NCBI GenBank assembly: GCA_945486175.1
Contig: CALYTA010000006.1
Span: 1-13,619, forward strand
Length of the DNA: 13,619 nt
From: an uncultured Clostridia bacterium
Lineage (GTDB): Bacteria; Bacillota; Clostridia; Oscillospirales; Butyricicoccaceae
Reading direction: 5' to 3'
The translations under genes were made by a program, and so were the position numbers. Under the pieces are notes generated by a model. That model had not been told where the DNA came from, did no database searches, and saw only the letters and a list, made by a program, of their open reading frames with translations. Positions 1-7,024 of this stretch are shown here, in pieces; within the stretch, counting starts at the first letter, position 1; each line of letters starts with the position of its first letter.

Positions 1-78
1 GGGGTTTGAGCGATCCTGGATTGTCTCCCCAATTATACACGAATTTATCCTGTTTGTACAGCTTTCAGGGGGACTTTT

Positions 79-318
79 ATGTGGGAATTTGAGATCGTCC
101 TTCGTTCGGTCCAGGATGTCCAGGAGTTCGTGGCGCTGGCCACCAAGAGAAGCTTCGCCGTCCAGATCAGCGACGGCCGCCACCGGGTCAACGGCAAGAG
201 CTTCATGGAAATGTTCTGCCTGGACTTCACCCGGCCCCTGAAGGTCAGCGTCCGATGCGACGAGGTCCGGTTCGATGAATTCCGAGCCGACGCCCTGCGC
301 TTTCTGGCCCAAACCTGA
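79..318 (+). CDS. HPr-family (PTS phosphocarrier-like) protein lacking the active-site histidine
   Basis: A 79-residue protein of HPr size. The segment at residues 38-56 (VNGKS-F-M, CLDFTRPLKV) resembles the HPr stretch around the regulatory serine and the following strand, and the end (residues 66-77, DEFRADALRFLA) fits the last HPr helix. In canonical HPr, residues 12-18 read GLH-x-RPA, with His15 phosphorylated by Enzyme I. Here that region reads SVQDVQEF, with no histidine, so PTS phosphotransfer through His15 is unlikely. Ser41 sits where the HPr-kinase serine would be. ATG 79 was chosen because AGGGGG (67-72) lies six bases upstream. No gene follows before the terminator-like hairpin at 358-377, and upstream context is cut off. 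The fold assignment comes from motif and length only. A regulatory role (Crh-like) is inference. Confidence 0.72.
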   Translation: MWEFEIVLRSVQDVQEFVALATKRSFAVQISDGRHRVNGKSFMEMFCLDFTRPLKVSVRCDEVRFDEFRADALRFLAQT

Positions 319-493
319 ATATGGCTCTAGTAGCACCGTCCTGGGAATACTCGGGGCGGGTTTTTTAACCCTTTTTTCCGGGAAAACAGGGGAAAAATCC
401 AAAAATACCAAGGAAATAACCAGAATCGTACAGGGCTAACAAGAATAGTGAGAAAATTTTTGTTGATTTCTGTTATTTTTTTTGCAAAATTCC
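319..493. other. AT-rich gene-free stretch upstream of the rnf promoter
   Basis: No open frame here has a ribosome binding site. It holds the short terminator hairpin and, from about 453 to 486, an A/T-rich run just upstream of the rnf -35 hexamer that could act as an UP element. A small inverted repeat, TTTTCC-G-GGAAAA (374-386), overlaps the terminator tail. Otherwise I see nothing identifiable. Confidence 0.5.
358..377 (+). terminator. Short intrinsic terminator after the HPr-like gene
   Basis: GGGTT (358-362) pairs with AACCC (367-371) across a TTTT loop and is followed directly by six T (372-377). The stem is only five base pairs, so termination may be leaky. Confidence 0.5.
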
Positions 494-523
494 TTGCGTT
501 TATCGTTGGAATGCCGGTATAAT
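494..523 (+). promoter_or_regulatory. Sigma-A-type promoter of the rnf operon
   Basis: A perfect -10 hexamer TATAAT (518-523) lies 18 bp after a partial -35, TTGCGT (494-499), and an A/T-rich tract precedes it. Transcription would start near 530, giving a leader of about 140 nt before rnfC. No other good promoter is visible between the upstream gene and rnfC. Confidence 0.65.
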
Positions 524-529
524 GTAGGT

Positions 530-670
530 TATAGGATTCCGCCCATTCAGAGGGTGGGCGGGATAGGCGGGATGGTCATGCCTGATTTGCGGGAGGAAGG
601 CTGTTCCGCAGTAAATTTGTCTGCGGTGCGGCGGCAGGCCGCACAAAATGAACAGAGAGGTGAATCCATA
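530..670 (+). promoter_or_regulatory. Structured, G-rich 5' leader of the rnf operon
   Basis: The roughly 140-nt leader is unusually GC-rich compared with the AT-rich DNA just upstream. Visible pairings are 536-545 with 555-564 (ten pairs, one G-U); 565-568 with 580-583; 588-594 with 604-610; an alternative 606-611 with 621-626; and a clean seven-pair hairpin 626-632/638-644. G-tracts at 552-554, 556-558, 560-562 and 569-571 fit the G3-N1-7 quadruplex pattern and overlap the first hairpin. The rnfC Shine-Dalgarno (AGAGAGGTG, 654-662) lies in an unpaired purine-rich segment. No T-run follows any hairpin, so control of translation or RNA stability is likelier than attenuation. I do not recognise a known riboswitch class. 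Function is inference. Confidence 0.45.
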
Positions 671-2017
671 ATGGCGTACACGTTTCGTGGCGGTATCCAT
701 CCTGGAACCAAAAATGATCCGGGATTCAAATCCGCAACAAACACAAAGCCGATCGAAGTCCTGAAGGCACCGGACAAGGTCGTCCTTCCCGTTTCGATGC
801 ACATTGGCGCACCGGCAAAGCCGCTGGTGAAGAAGGGTGACATCGTCGACATGGGTCAGATGATCGCAGAGGCCGGCGGTTTTGTCAGCGCTCCGGTACA
901 TGCGTCGGTTTCCGGCAAGGTTGTCGACGTTGTCCCGATGCTGCACCAGAACGGTTCCAAGGTTCTGTCCATCGTCATTGAGAACGACCATGAGGACAGG
1001 CTGCACGAGTCGGTCAAGCCGAAGGACTTTGAATCGATGTCCAACGACGAGCGCATCCAGGCACTCTGGGATGCAGGCATTGTCGGCCACGGCGGCGCAA
1101 CCTTCCCGACGCATGTCAAGATCAAGTCCGGTATCGGCAAGTGCGATACCATCCTGATCAACGGCGCGGAGTGTGAGCCGTACATCACGTCCGACCACCG
1201 TCTGCTGCTCGAGCGCCCGGAGGAGATTGTCGAGGGCGTCCGCTATCTGGTCAAGATCATGGGCGTCAAGCAGGCCTTCATCGGCATCGAGCTGAACAAG
1301 GAAGACACATTTGCAAAGATCGAGCAGCTGCTCGCTGGCGACCCGGTCATCAAGCTGGCTCCGCTGGAGTGCCGCTACCCGCAGGGCGCAGAAAAGCAGC
1401 TCATCAATGCCGTTACCGGCCGTGAGGTTCCGTCCGGCAAGCTGCCGGCAGACGCAGGCTGCGCGGTATTCAATGTAGACACCGCAGGTGCGGTTTACCG
1501 CTGCTTCGCCAAGGGCATGCCGGTTATCCGCCGCGTTGTCACTGTTTCCGGCTCCGCGATCAACGAGCCGAAGAACCTGGAAGCACGCACCGGTACCTGC
1601 ATCACCGAGCTGATCGATGCATGCGGCGGCTTCAAGAGCGCACCGAACAAGCTGCTCGCCGGCGGCCCGATGATGGGCGTCGCGCAGTTTACCACCGATG
1701 TTCCGGTACTCAAGGGCACCAACGCATTCCTCGCGTTCTGTGAGGATGAGGACAAGCGCGTCGAGAACCCGACCTGCATCCGCTGCGGCCGTTGTGTCGG
1801 CGTCTGCCCGATGCACCTGACCCCGGTTTACATGAACATGTTCGCAGCCAGAAACGATCTCGAGGGCTGCGAGGAGTACGACGTACTCGACTGCATCGAG
1901 TGCGGCTCGTGCGCGTACGTATGTCCGGCACGCATCCCGCTGGTACAGCAGTTCCGCGTTGCGAAGATGCGCGTCCAGGAAAAGCGCAAGGCAGCAGCCG
2001 CTGCGGCGCAGAAGTAA
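671..2017 (+). CDS. rnfC: Rnf complex subunit RnfC (NADH-binding, FMN and Fe-S)
   Basis: Peripheral cytoplasmic subunit of the ferredoxin:NAD+ oxidoreductase, where electrons reach NAD+. The 448-residue length is normal for a clostridial RnfC. Domains: an N-terminal barrel-sandwich region starting FRGGIHP (5-11); an FMN/NADH-binding region related to NuoF with GHGGATFPTHVK (139-150) and INGAECEPY (163-171); then two [4Fe-4S] motifs, Cys369/372/375/379 and Cys408/411/414/418. The C-terminus is a short Ala/Lys-rich tail (439-448). ATG 671 was chosen because AGAGAGGTG lies eight bases upstream and the protein then begins with the family's FRGGIHP motif. The frame stays open upstream to 482, but that start precedes the promoter's -10 and its extra residues have no family counterpart. 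First gene of rnfCDGEAB, the usual clostridial order; its stop overlaps the rnfD ribosome binding site. Confidence 0.96.
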   Translation: MAYTFRGGIHPGTKNDPGFKSATNTKPIEVLKAPDKVVLPVSMHIGAPAKPLVKKGDIVDMGQMIAEAGGFVSAPVHASVSGKVVDVVPMLHQNGSKVLSIVIENDHEDRLHESVKPKDFESMSNDERIQALWDAGIVGHGGATFPTHVKIKSGIGKCDTILINGAECEPYITSDHRLLLERPEEIVEGVRYLVKIMGVKQAFIGIELNKEDTFAKIEQLLAGDPVIKLAPLECRYPQGAEKQLINAVTGREVPSGKLPADAGCAVFNVDTAGAVYRCFAKGMPVIRRVVTVSGSAINEPKNLEARTGTCITELIDACGGFKSAPNKLLAGGPMMGVAQFTTDVPVLKGTNAFLAFCEDEDKRVENPTCIRCGRCVGVCPMHLTPVYMNMFAARNDLEGCEEYDVLDCIECGSCAYVCPARIPLVQQFRVAKMRVQEKRKAAAAAAQK

Positions 2018-2032
2018 GGAGGGTGGAACGAA

Positions 2033-3037
2033 ATGTATGATTTCAGTAAAGTAGTAATTACATCCTCCCCGCATATTAAGAGCAAAGAGGATACCCAGTC
2101 GATTATGCTCGACGTGCTGATCGCCCTGATCCCGTCGCTGGCAGTTTCGACCTATATTTTCGGTTTCCGCGCGATTCTGATGACCGTGGTTTCCGTTGCA
2201 GCCTGCATGGTATTTGAGGCAATCTATGACAGGATTGTCGGCAAGCCGAACACGATCAAGGATCTGTCCGCTGCCGTTACCGGCGTGCTGCTGGCGTTTG
2301 TCTGCCCGGTTACGCTTCCGTACTGGATGCTGATTATCGGCGACGGCATCGCAATCATCGTTGCCAAGTGCCTGTTCGGCGGCCTCGGCAAGAACTTCAT
2401 CAACCCGGCACTGGCCGGCCGTGCATTCCTGCTGGCTTCCTGGCCGGTAGCCATGACCACCTGGGTCAGAGCAAGATCCAGCGTCGGCCTGATCTCCAAT
2501 TCCACCGAGGCGCTCGACGCGATGACCAGCGCAACCCCGCTCGCTATCATCAAGGGCACGGCGGAAGGCGAGCTGCCGAGCATTGCAAGCATGTTCCTCG
2601 GCTCGATTGGCGGTTCCATGGGTGAAGTCTCCGCGATCGCTCTGATTATCGGCGGCGTTTACCTGCTGGTTCGCAAGGTTATCACCATCCACATCCCGGC
2701 AGCTTACATCGGTACCGTTGCAGTCCTGACCTTCCTGTTCCCGCAGGGCGGCCTGGGCCATCTGGAATCCATGCTGTACAGCCTGTTCGGCGGCGGCCTG
2801 ATGCTCGGTGCCTTCTTCATGGCGACCGACTACTCGACCTCCCCGGTATCCCGCAAGGGCCAGGTTGTCTTCGGCATCGGCTGCGGCCTGCTGACCGTCA
2901 TGATCCGCTACTTCGGCGGTTATCCGGAAGGCGTCTGCTATTCCATCCTGCTGATGAACACCACCGTATGGCTGATCGACAAGTATACCCGCCCGACCAA
3001 GTTCGGCGCACCGGCAAAGCAGAAGAAGGAGGGCTAA
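2033..3037 (+). CDS. rnfD: Rnf complex membrane subunit RnfD (covalent FMN)
   Basis: Integral membrane subunit of Rnf, related to NqrB, which moves electrons through the membrane and contributes to ion translocation. The 334 residues contain about nine or ten hydrophobic segments, beginning around 24-44 and ending around 300-316. Conserved landmarks are the N-terminal SSPHI (11-15), GKNFINPALAGRAFL (119-133) and the flavinylation motif D162-AMTSA-T168, which fits the D-x-x-[ST]-x-A-T site where ApbE attaches FMN to the threonine. MATDYSTSP (263-271) is the conserved late-loop motif. AAGGAGGG at 2016-2023 lies nine bases before ATG and overlaps the rnfC stop, a sign of tight co-translation. 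No apbE (flavin transferase) gene is in the window, so FMN attachment must depend on a gene elsewhere. Confidence 0.96.
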   Translation: MYDFSKVVITSSPHIKSKEDTQSIMLDVLIALIPSLAVSTYIFGFRAILMTVVSVAACMVFEAIYDRIVGKPNTIKDLSAAVTGVLLAFVCPVTLPYWMLIIGDGIAIIVAKCLFGGLGKNFINPALAGRAFLLASWPVAMTTWVRARSSVGLISNSTEALDAMTSATPLAIIKGTAEGELPSIASMFLGSIGGSMGEVSAIALIIGGVYLLVRKVITIHIPAAYIGTVAVLTFLFPQGGLGHLESMLYSLFGGGLMLGAFFMATDYSTSPVSRKGQVVFGIGCGLLTVMIRYFGGYPEGVCYSILLMNTTVWLIDKYTRPTKFGAPAKQKKEG

Positions 3038-3040
3038 TCA

Positions 3041-3622
3041 ATGGCTGGCAAGCAGAAGAATGAATTTGTACAGCTCGGCGGCGTCCTTTGTGCAATCACG
3101 CTGGTTGTTGCGCTGTGCCTCGGTGCAGTCAATGCAATCACCGTTGAGCCGATTGCCAAGCAGAACCAGATCAAGACGGAAAACGCACTGGCACAGGTCA
3201 TGGATGCGGATTCCGAGCCGATTGAGGTTGCGGAAGGCACGACTGTCAAGACCGACAAGGGTACGGATGTCGAGATCGTTTCCGCTTACAAGATGACCAA
3301 GGACGGTCAGGATGCGGGCTACTGTGTTGAGGTTGCACCGACCGGCTTCGGCGGCGGCGTAGATACCATGGTCGGCATCAGTGCTGACGGCACGATCACC
3401 GGTATTTCCATTATTTCCGCATCTTCTGAGACCCCGGGTCTCGGCGCGAACAGCACCAAGCCGGAGTTCCAGGATCAGTTCGCAGGTCAGCCTGCTGACG
3501 GCACGGTTGCCGTTGAGAAGGACGGCGGTTCCATTGTTGCACTGACCGGCGCTACCATCACCTCCCGCGCAGTATCGGAAGGCGTCAACGCTGCCGCGAA
3601 GTTCGCTGCGGAACAGGGTTAA
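3041..3622 (+). CDS. rnfG: Rnf complex subunit RnfG (FMN-binding, covalent flavin)
   Basis: The 193-residue RnfG/NqrC-like subunit has one N-terminal membrane helix (about 11-32) and an extracytoplasmic FMN-binding domain. Family marks are SETPGLG (129-135) and the flavin site LTGATITS (168-175), where FMN is expected on Thr172. The position six residues before that threonine, Asp in the usual ApbE target motif D-x-x-[ST]-G-A-T, is Val166 here (codon GTT). I cannot tell whether that is common in close relatives. The ribosome binding site AAGGAGGG (3026-3033) sits inside the last codons of rnfD, only three bases separate the two genes, and ATG 3041 is unambiguous. It works with RnfD in passing electrons across the membrane. 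Confidence 0.94.
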   Translation: MAGKQKNEFVQLGGVLCAITLVVALCLGAVNAITVEPIAKQNQIKTENALAQVMDADSEPIEVAEGTTVKTDKGTDVEIVSAYKMTKDGQDAGYCVEVAPTGFGGGVDTMVGISADGTITGISIISASSETPGLGANSTKPEFQDQFAGQPADGTVAVEKDGGSIVALTGATITSRAVSEGVNAAAKFAAEQG

Positions 3623-3634
3623 GGAGGCCATATC

Positions 3635-4225
3635 ATGAGCTTTGGAAAAAATCTGAAAGAGGGTCTGTTTACCAATAACCCGGTACTCGTGCAGCTGATT
3701 GGCATGTGCCCGACACTGGCAACCACGACCTCAGTCATCAACGGCGTCGGCATGGGTCTTTCCGCTACCGCGGTACTGATCTGCTCGAACATCGTTATTT
3801 CCCTGCTGCGTAAGTTCATCCCGAACAAGGTTCGTATCGCAGCATACATCACCGTTATCGCAGGCTTCGTTACGATGATCGACCTGCTGCTTCAGGCGTT
3901 TATCCCGTCACTGTCCGCGTCGCTGGGTCTGTTCATCCCGCTGATCGTCGTTAACTGCATCATCCTCGGCCGCGCCGAGGCATTCGCGTCCAAGAATTCG
4001 GTCGGCGCATCCGCAGTCGATGGTCTGGTTATGGGCCTTGGCTTTACGTTCGCACTGGTTGTCATGTCTGTTGTCCGTGAGCTGCTGGGCGCAGGCACCA
4101 TCGGCGGCGGTCTGATTACCGTATTCAGCCAGCCGGCCACCATTATGATCCTGCCGGCAGGCGGCTTCCTGACGCTTGGCTTCGTCATCGCTGTCATGCA
4201 GAAGCTGCTGAAGAAAGGAGAGTAA
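3635..4225 (+). CDS. rnfE: Rnf complex membrane subunit RnfE
   Basis: A 196-residue integral membrane protein, homologous to NqrD and to its neighbour RnfA, with about six transmembrane helices. RnfA and RnfE pack as inverted partners around an intramembrane [2Fe-2S] cluster (known from Rnf/Nqr structures). The likely ligands here are Cys25 in GMCPTLA and Cys108 in VVNCIILGRAEAFA, both at the expected family positions. AAGGAGG (3621-3627) overlaps the rnfG stop and lies seven bases before ATG 3635. The hydrophilic C-terminus (MQKLLKKGE) is probably cytoplasmic. Translation appears coupled to rnfG upstream and rnfA six bases downstream. Confidence 0.95.
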   Translation: MSFGKNLKEGLFTNNPVLVQLIGMCPTLATTTSVINGVGMGLSATAVLICSNIVISLLRKFIPNKVRIAAYITVIAGFVTMIDLLLQAFIPSLSASLGLFIPLIVVNCIILGRAEAFASKNSVGASAVDGLVMGLGFTFALVVMSVVRELLGAGTIGGGLITVFSQPATIMILPAGGFLTLGFVIAVMQKLLKKGE

Positions 4226-4231
4226 TGTACA

Positions 4232-4816
4232 ATGACATCCATTTTATCGATTTCTCTCAGCGCGATTCTGATTAACAACTTCATCATGTCCCAGTTCCTC
4301 GGCTGCTGCCCGTTCTTCGGCGTATCCAAGAAGGTTGACACCGCAGTCGGCATGGGCATGGCGGTCACCTTCGTCATGGGTCTGGCGTCTGCCGTTACGT
4401 GGCTGATTAACACCTTTGTCCTGGTTCCGCTGGGCCTGAATTATATGCAGACGGTTGCATTTATTCTGGTCATCGCAACGCTCGTACAGTTTGTTGAGAT
4501 GTTCCTGATGAAGTCCATGCCGTCGCTGTATCAGGCGCTGGGCATTTTCCTCCCGCTGATTACCACCAACTGTGCGGTTCTGGGCGTTGCGCTGCAGAAC
4601 GTACAGAATAGCTACAATTTCCTCGAATCCATCGTTTACGGCATCACCGGTGGCCTCGGCTTCACGCTGGCTATCGTGCTGTTCGCATCCATCCGCGAGC
4701 GTCTGGATGCATCCGCAGAGTGCCCGAAGTGCTTTGAGGGCTTCCCGATTGCCCTGATTTCCGCTTCTCTGATGGCGATGGCGTTCCTGGGCTTCAGCGG
4801 CATGAAGATCTGGTAA
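4232..4816 (+). CDS. rnfA: Rnf complex membrane subunit RnfA
   Basis: A 194-residue integral membrane protein, homologous to NqrE, with about six hydrophobic helices. Marks are NNFIMSQFLGCCPFFGVS (15-32) with Cys25 and Cys26, and ITTNCAVLGVAL (109-120) with Cys113. Cys25 and Cys113 match the cysteines that, with those of RnfE, hold the intramembrane [2Fe-2S] cluster. The start is ATG 4232, nine bases after AAAGGAGAG (4214-4222). Another ATG at 4225 overlaps the rnfE stop but is in a different frame and too close to the ribosome binding site. The Cys-containing loop SAECPKCFEGF (161-171) lies between the last two helices. Confidence 0.95.
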   Translation: MTSILSISLSAILINNFIMSQFLGCCPFFGVSKKVDTAVGMGMAVTFVMGLASAVTWLINTFVLVPLGLNYMQTVAFILVIATLVQFVEMFLMKSMPSLYQALGIFLPLITTNCAVLGVALQNVQNSYNFLESIVYGITGGLGFTLAIVLFASIRERLDASAECPKCFEGFPIALISASLMAMAFLGFSGMKIW

Positions 4817-4850
4817 ACCCGACGGTCAGAGAATAGGAGTTGAATCACAA

Positions 4851-5768
4851 ATGATGAGTATTGTTTATGCAGTGCTGGTTCTGGGCGTCATGGGCTTGCT
4901 GTTCGGCCTGATCCTGGCATTCGCATCCAAAATCTTTGCCGTCGAGGTAGACGCGCGCATTCCGGCAGTACAGGAGTGCCTGCCGGGCGCAAACTGCGGC
5001 GGCTGCGGCTACGCAGGCTGTAACGGTCTGGCAACTGCCATCGTCGAGGGCAAGGCACCGGTTAACGGCTGCCCGGTCGGCGGCGCGGCAGCAGCGGAGA
5101 AGATTGCTGCTGTCCTGGGCGTTGAGGTCACCGAGTCTGAAAAGATGATCGCACATGTACACTGCTCCGGTACCTGCGAAAACGCAAAGAACCGTGCGCA
5201 GTATGAAGGCATTCAGGACTGCCTGGGCGCAATCCGCGTTGCAAACGGCTACAAGGAATGTGCCTTTGCCTGCCTCGGCCTCGGCACCTGTGAGAAGGCG
5301 TGCCCGTTCGGCGCAATCCATGTTGTCGACGGCGTTGCCAAGGTTGATGCTTCCAAGTGCACTGCATGCTCCAAGTGTATTGCTGCATGCCCGAAGCACA
5401 TCATCTCCCTCGTTCCGGAGAAGAATGCAGTCCGCGTAGACTGCTCTTCCAAGGCAAAGGGCAAGGAAGTTATGGACGCATGCTCGGTCGGCTGTATCGG
5501 CTGCGGCCTGTGTGAGAAGACCTGTAAGCTCGATGCCATCCATATGGAGGGCAACATCCCGGTTATCGATTACGACAAGTGTAAGGGCTGCCAGATGTGT
5601 GCAAAGGCCTGCCCGCGCCACATCATCGAGCCGTGGAACACCCCGGAGAAGGTCAAGGAGCTGCAGGAGCTCAAGGCAAAGCAGGCAGCTGCGAAGAAGG
5701 CTGCCATGGAAAAGGCTGCCGCTGCCAAGAAGGCACAGGAAGCTGCTTCCGCTCCGGCAGACAAGTAA
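4851..5768 (+). CDS. rnfB: Rnf complex subunit RnfB (polyferredoxin, ferredoxin-docking)
   Basis: The subunit that accepts electrons from reduced ferredoxin. The 305 residues are an N-terminal membrane helix (about 5-28); a 4Fe-4S domain with Cys43, 49, 52, 57 and 74; a linker with Cys105, 109 and 124; then a string of ferredoxin-type cysteine sets: 137/141/147/151, 170/173/176/180, 215/218/221/225 and 244/247/250/254. This gives about five or six [4Fe-4S] clusters, the clostridial multi-cluster form of RnfB. From about residue 265 the protein becomes an Ala/Lys-rich, probably helical tail (to 305). ATG 4851 is placed 11 bases after AGGAG (4835-4839); ATG 4854 is also possible. The 34-base gap after rnfA is the longest inside the operon but holds no promoter or terminator. 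Confidence 0.95.
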   Translation: MMSIVYAVLVLGVMGLLFGLILAFASKIFAVEVDARIPAVQECLPGANCGGCGYAGCNGLATAIVEGKAPVNGCPVGGAAAAEKIAAVLGVEVTESEKMIAHVHCSGTCENAKNRAQYEGIQDCLGAIRVANGYKECAFACLGLGTCEKACPFGAIHVVDGVAKVDASKCTACSKCIAACPKHIISLVPEKNAVRVDCSSKAKGKEVMDACSVGCIGCGLCEKTCKLDAIHMEGNIPVIDYDKCKGCQMCAKACPRHIIEPWNTPEKVKELQELKAKQAAAKKAAMEKAAAAKKAQEAASAPADK

Positions 5769-5818
5769 AACCTGTCAGCCAAACGAAATTCTGAGTATTT
5801 TTTAATGAGGAGACGCCC

Positions 5819-7024
5819 ATGAACAGCAATCACAACCCCAATCAATCCCGCATCCGCCGCACGGTGGCCGCTGTCTTGATTGTGGCGGTGCTGGTTGCTG
5901 CCGTGGGCGTCTTTCTTGTCGCACGGTGCCTGTCGTTCGATGAGAACGGCGCACATGTCATCGACCGGTACGGCGTGCTGGCACAGGAGGCACAGCAGCT
6001 GGAGGGCGAAGGCAATGCGGAACCGGAGCAGCCGCAGGAGGAGGCTCCTGTGGAGCAGCCGGAGCCTGAGCCGGAGGAACCCGACAGCCGCATTGTCATG
6101 CTGGCGGCGGGTGCGGTCGCGGAGGAACAGGATCGCATTCTGGAGCTGGCGGAGAACGGTGCGCTCGATACCGTTGTCGTCAACATCAAGGATGGCGAGG
6201 GCAACCTGAATATTTCCGTCGATACCCGCGAGATCGATGAGGTGGAATATCTTGTCGACAGCGGCGCGGATGCGCTGGAGGAGACCATTGCCGCATTGAA
6301 GGATGCCGGCGTGCATGTTATCGGGCGCATTTACTGCCTGCACGATGCACAGGCGACCAAATATAATTCCGATCTCGCGATTCAGTTTGAACGCGGCGGC
6401 ACGTGGCTGGACTACGACAACACGCGCTGGCTCGATCCGACCAATGATGACACAGTGGAATACCTGTGTGACATCGCGGAGAGTGCAGTGGAGGTGGGCT
6501 GTGACGAGCTGATGCTCGCCGATTTCACGTTCCCGCCCCGCGGGCATCTCGACCGCGCGGAATTTGACCGCTATCCGGACGATCAGGCATCCGTTTTGCT
6601 GGATGCGCTGGAAGAAATCCAGCATGCTGCAGGTGATGCAGCGGTCAGCCTGACGGCGGACTCGCTGTCCGATCTGACTGATCTCTCGGCAAACGGCGAG
6701 GAGGACGGTATCCCGGTCGGCGATGCCGGCGCACTGCTGGAGGCGGCAGACCGGCTGTTTGTCCCGGTAAACAGTGCCGATGAGGCGGAAACCCTGCTGG
6801 AAACGGTTCAGGAGCTGTCGGAGACTGCGGTTGTTGTCCCGGTGTTCCGCAGCAGTGATGCATGGCTGGCATATGACGGCGATGCAGTGCTGGACGGTAC
6901 AGCCGACAGCGAAGGCGCACTCGCTGCGGTGGAAAAACGTCTGTCCGGTTCCTATGACAATTCTGACGAATACAGTCAGGAGGACGATTCGGACGGGTAC
7001 GACGATTCCGACGAAGAAGAATAA
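5819..7024 (+). CDS. Membrane-anchored putative glycoside-hydrolase-like protein (DUF4015 type)
   Basis: A 401-residue protein with an N-terminal signal anchor (hydrophobic 15-35 after an Arg-rich start), a Glu/Pro/Gln-rich linker (about 62-90), a globular domain (about 91-375) and a very acidic Asp/Ser/Glu tail (379-401). The domain resembles the putative glycoside hydrolase family DUF4015 (TIM-barrel-like): LDTVVVNIKDGEGNL (116-130), GVHVIGRIYCLHD (164-176), GGTWLDY (193-199), RWLDPTND (203-210) and DELMLADFTFP (229-239). Family members I recall usually carry Asp-Tyr at the position occupied here by Ala234-Asp235, so catalysis is uncertain. GAGGAGA (5807-5813) lies five bases before ATG. 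It starts 50 bases after rnfB with no terminator between them and strong ones after it, so it is probably co-transcribed with rnf. It likely acts outside the membrane; substrate unknown. Confidence 0.72.
   Translation: MNSNHNPNQSRIRRTVAAVLIVAVLVAAVGVFLVARCLSFDENGAHVIDRYGVLAQEAQQLEGEGNAEPEQPQEEAPVEQPEPEPEEPDSRIVMLAAGAVAEEQDRILELAENGALDTVVVNIKDGEGNLNISVDTREIDEVEYLVDSGADALEETIAALKDAGVHVIGRIYCLHDAQATKYNSDLAIQFERGGTWLDYDNTRWLDPTNDDTVEYLCDIAESAVEVGCDELMLADFTFPPRGHLDRAEFDRYPDDQASVLLDALEEIQHAAGDAAVSLTADSLSDLTDLSANGEEDGIPVGDAGALLEAADRLFVPVNSADEAETLLETVQELSETAVVVPVFRSSDAWLAYDGDAVLDGTADSEGALAAVEKRLSGSYDNSDEYSQEDDSDGYDDSDEEE

Noticed and set aside
1..78. Promoter for the HPr-like gene (TTGTCT at 21-26, TTATCC at 45-50)
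   Set aside because: Both hexamers are poor matches and the upstream sequence is cut off, so the call is not supportable.
374..386. TTTTCC-G-GGAAAA inverted repeat as an operator
   Set aside because: It overlaps the T-tail of the terminator, is short and low in complexity, and is far from the rnf promoter; chance is likely.
482..670. Upstream extension of rnfC to earlier ATG or GTG codons (482, 572, 578, 626)
   Set aside because: None has a ribosome binding site, 482 lies before the promoter -10, and the extra residues have no RnfC counterpart. ATG 671 has a good ribosome binding site and the family's N-terminus.
530..670. Known riboswitch (FMN, TPP, cobalamin, SAM) in the rnf leader
   Set aside because: I could not match the conserved core of any of these. 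It is reported only as an unclassified structured leader.
500..2761. Very long open frame on the minus strand opposite rnfC/rnfD
   Set aside because: It mirrors the codon bias of the + strand genes, has no family-like motifs and covers two certain genes. The similar long minus-strand frames at 5570-7060, 7594-9600 and 11223-13586 were rejected for the same reason.
4225..4227. ATG overlapping the rnfE stop as the rnfA start
   Set aside because: It is out of frame with RnfA and only two bases from the ribosome binding site.
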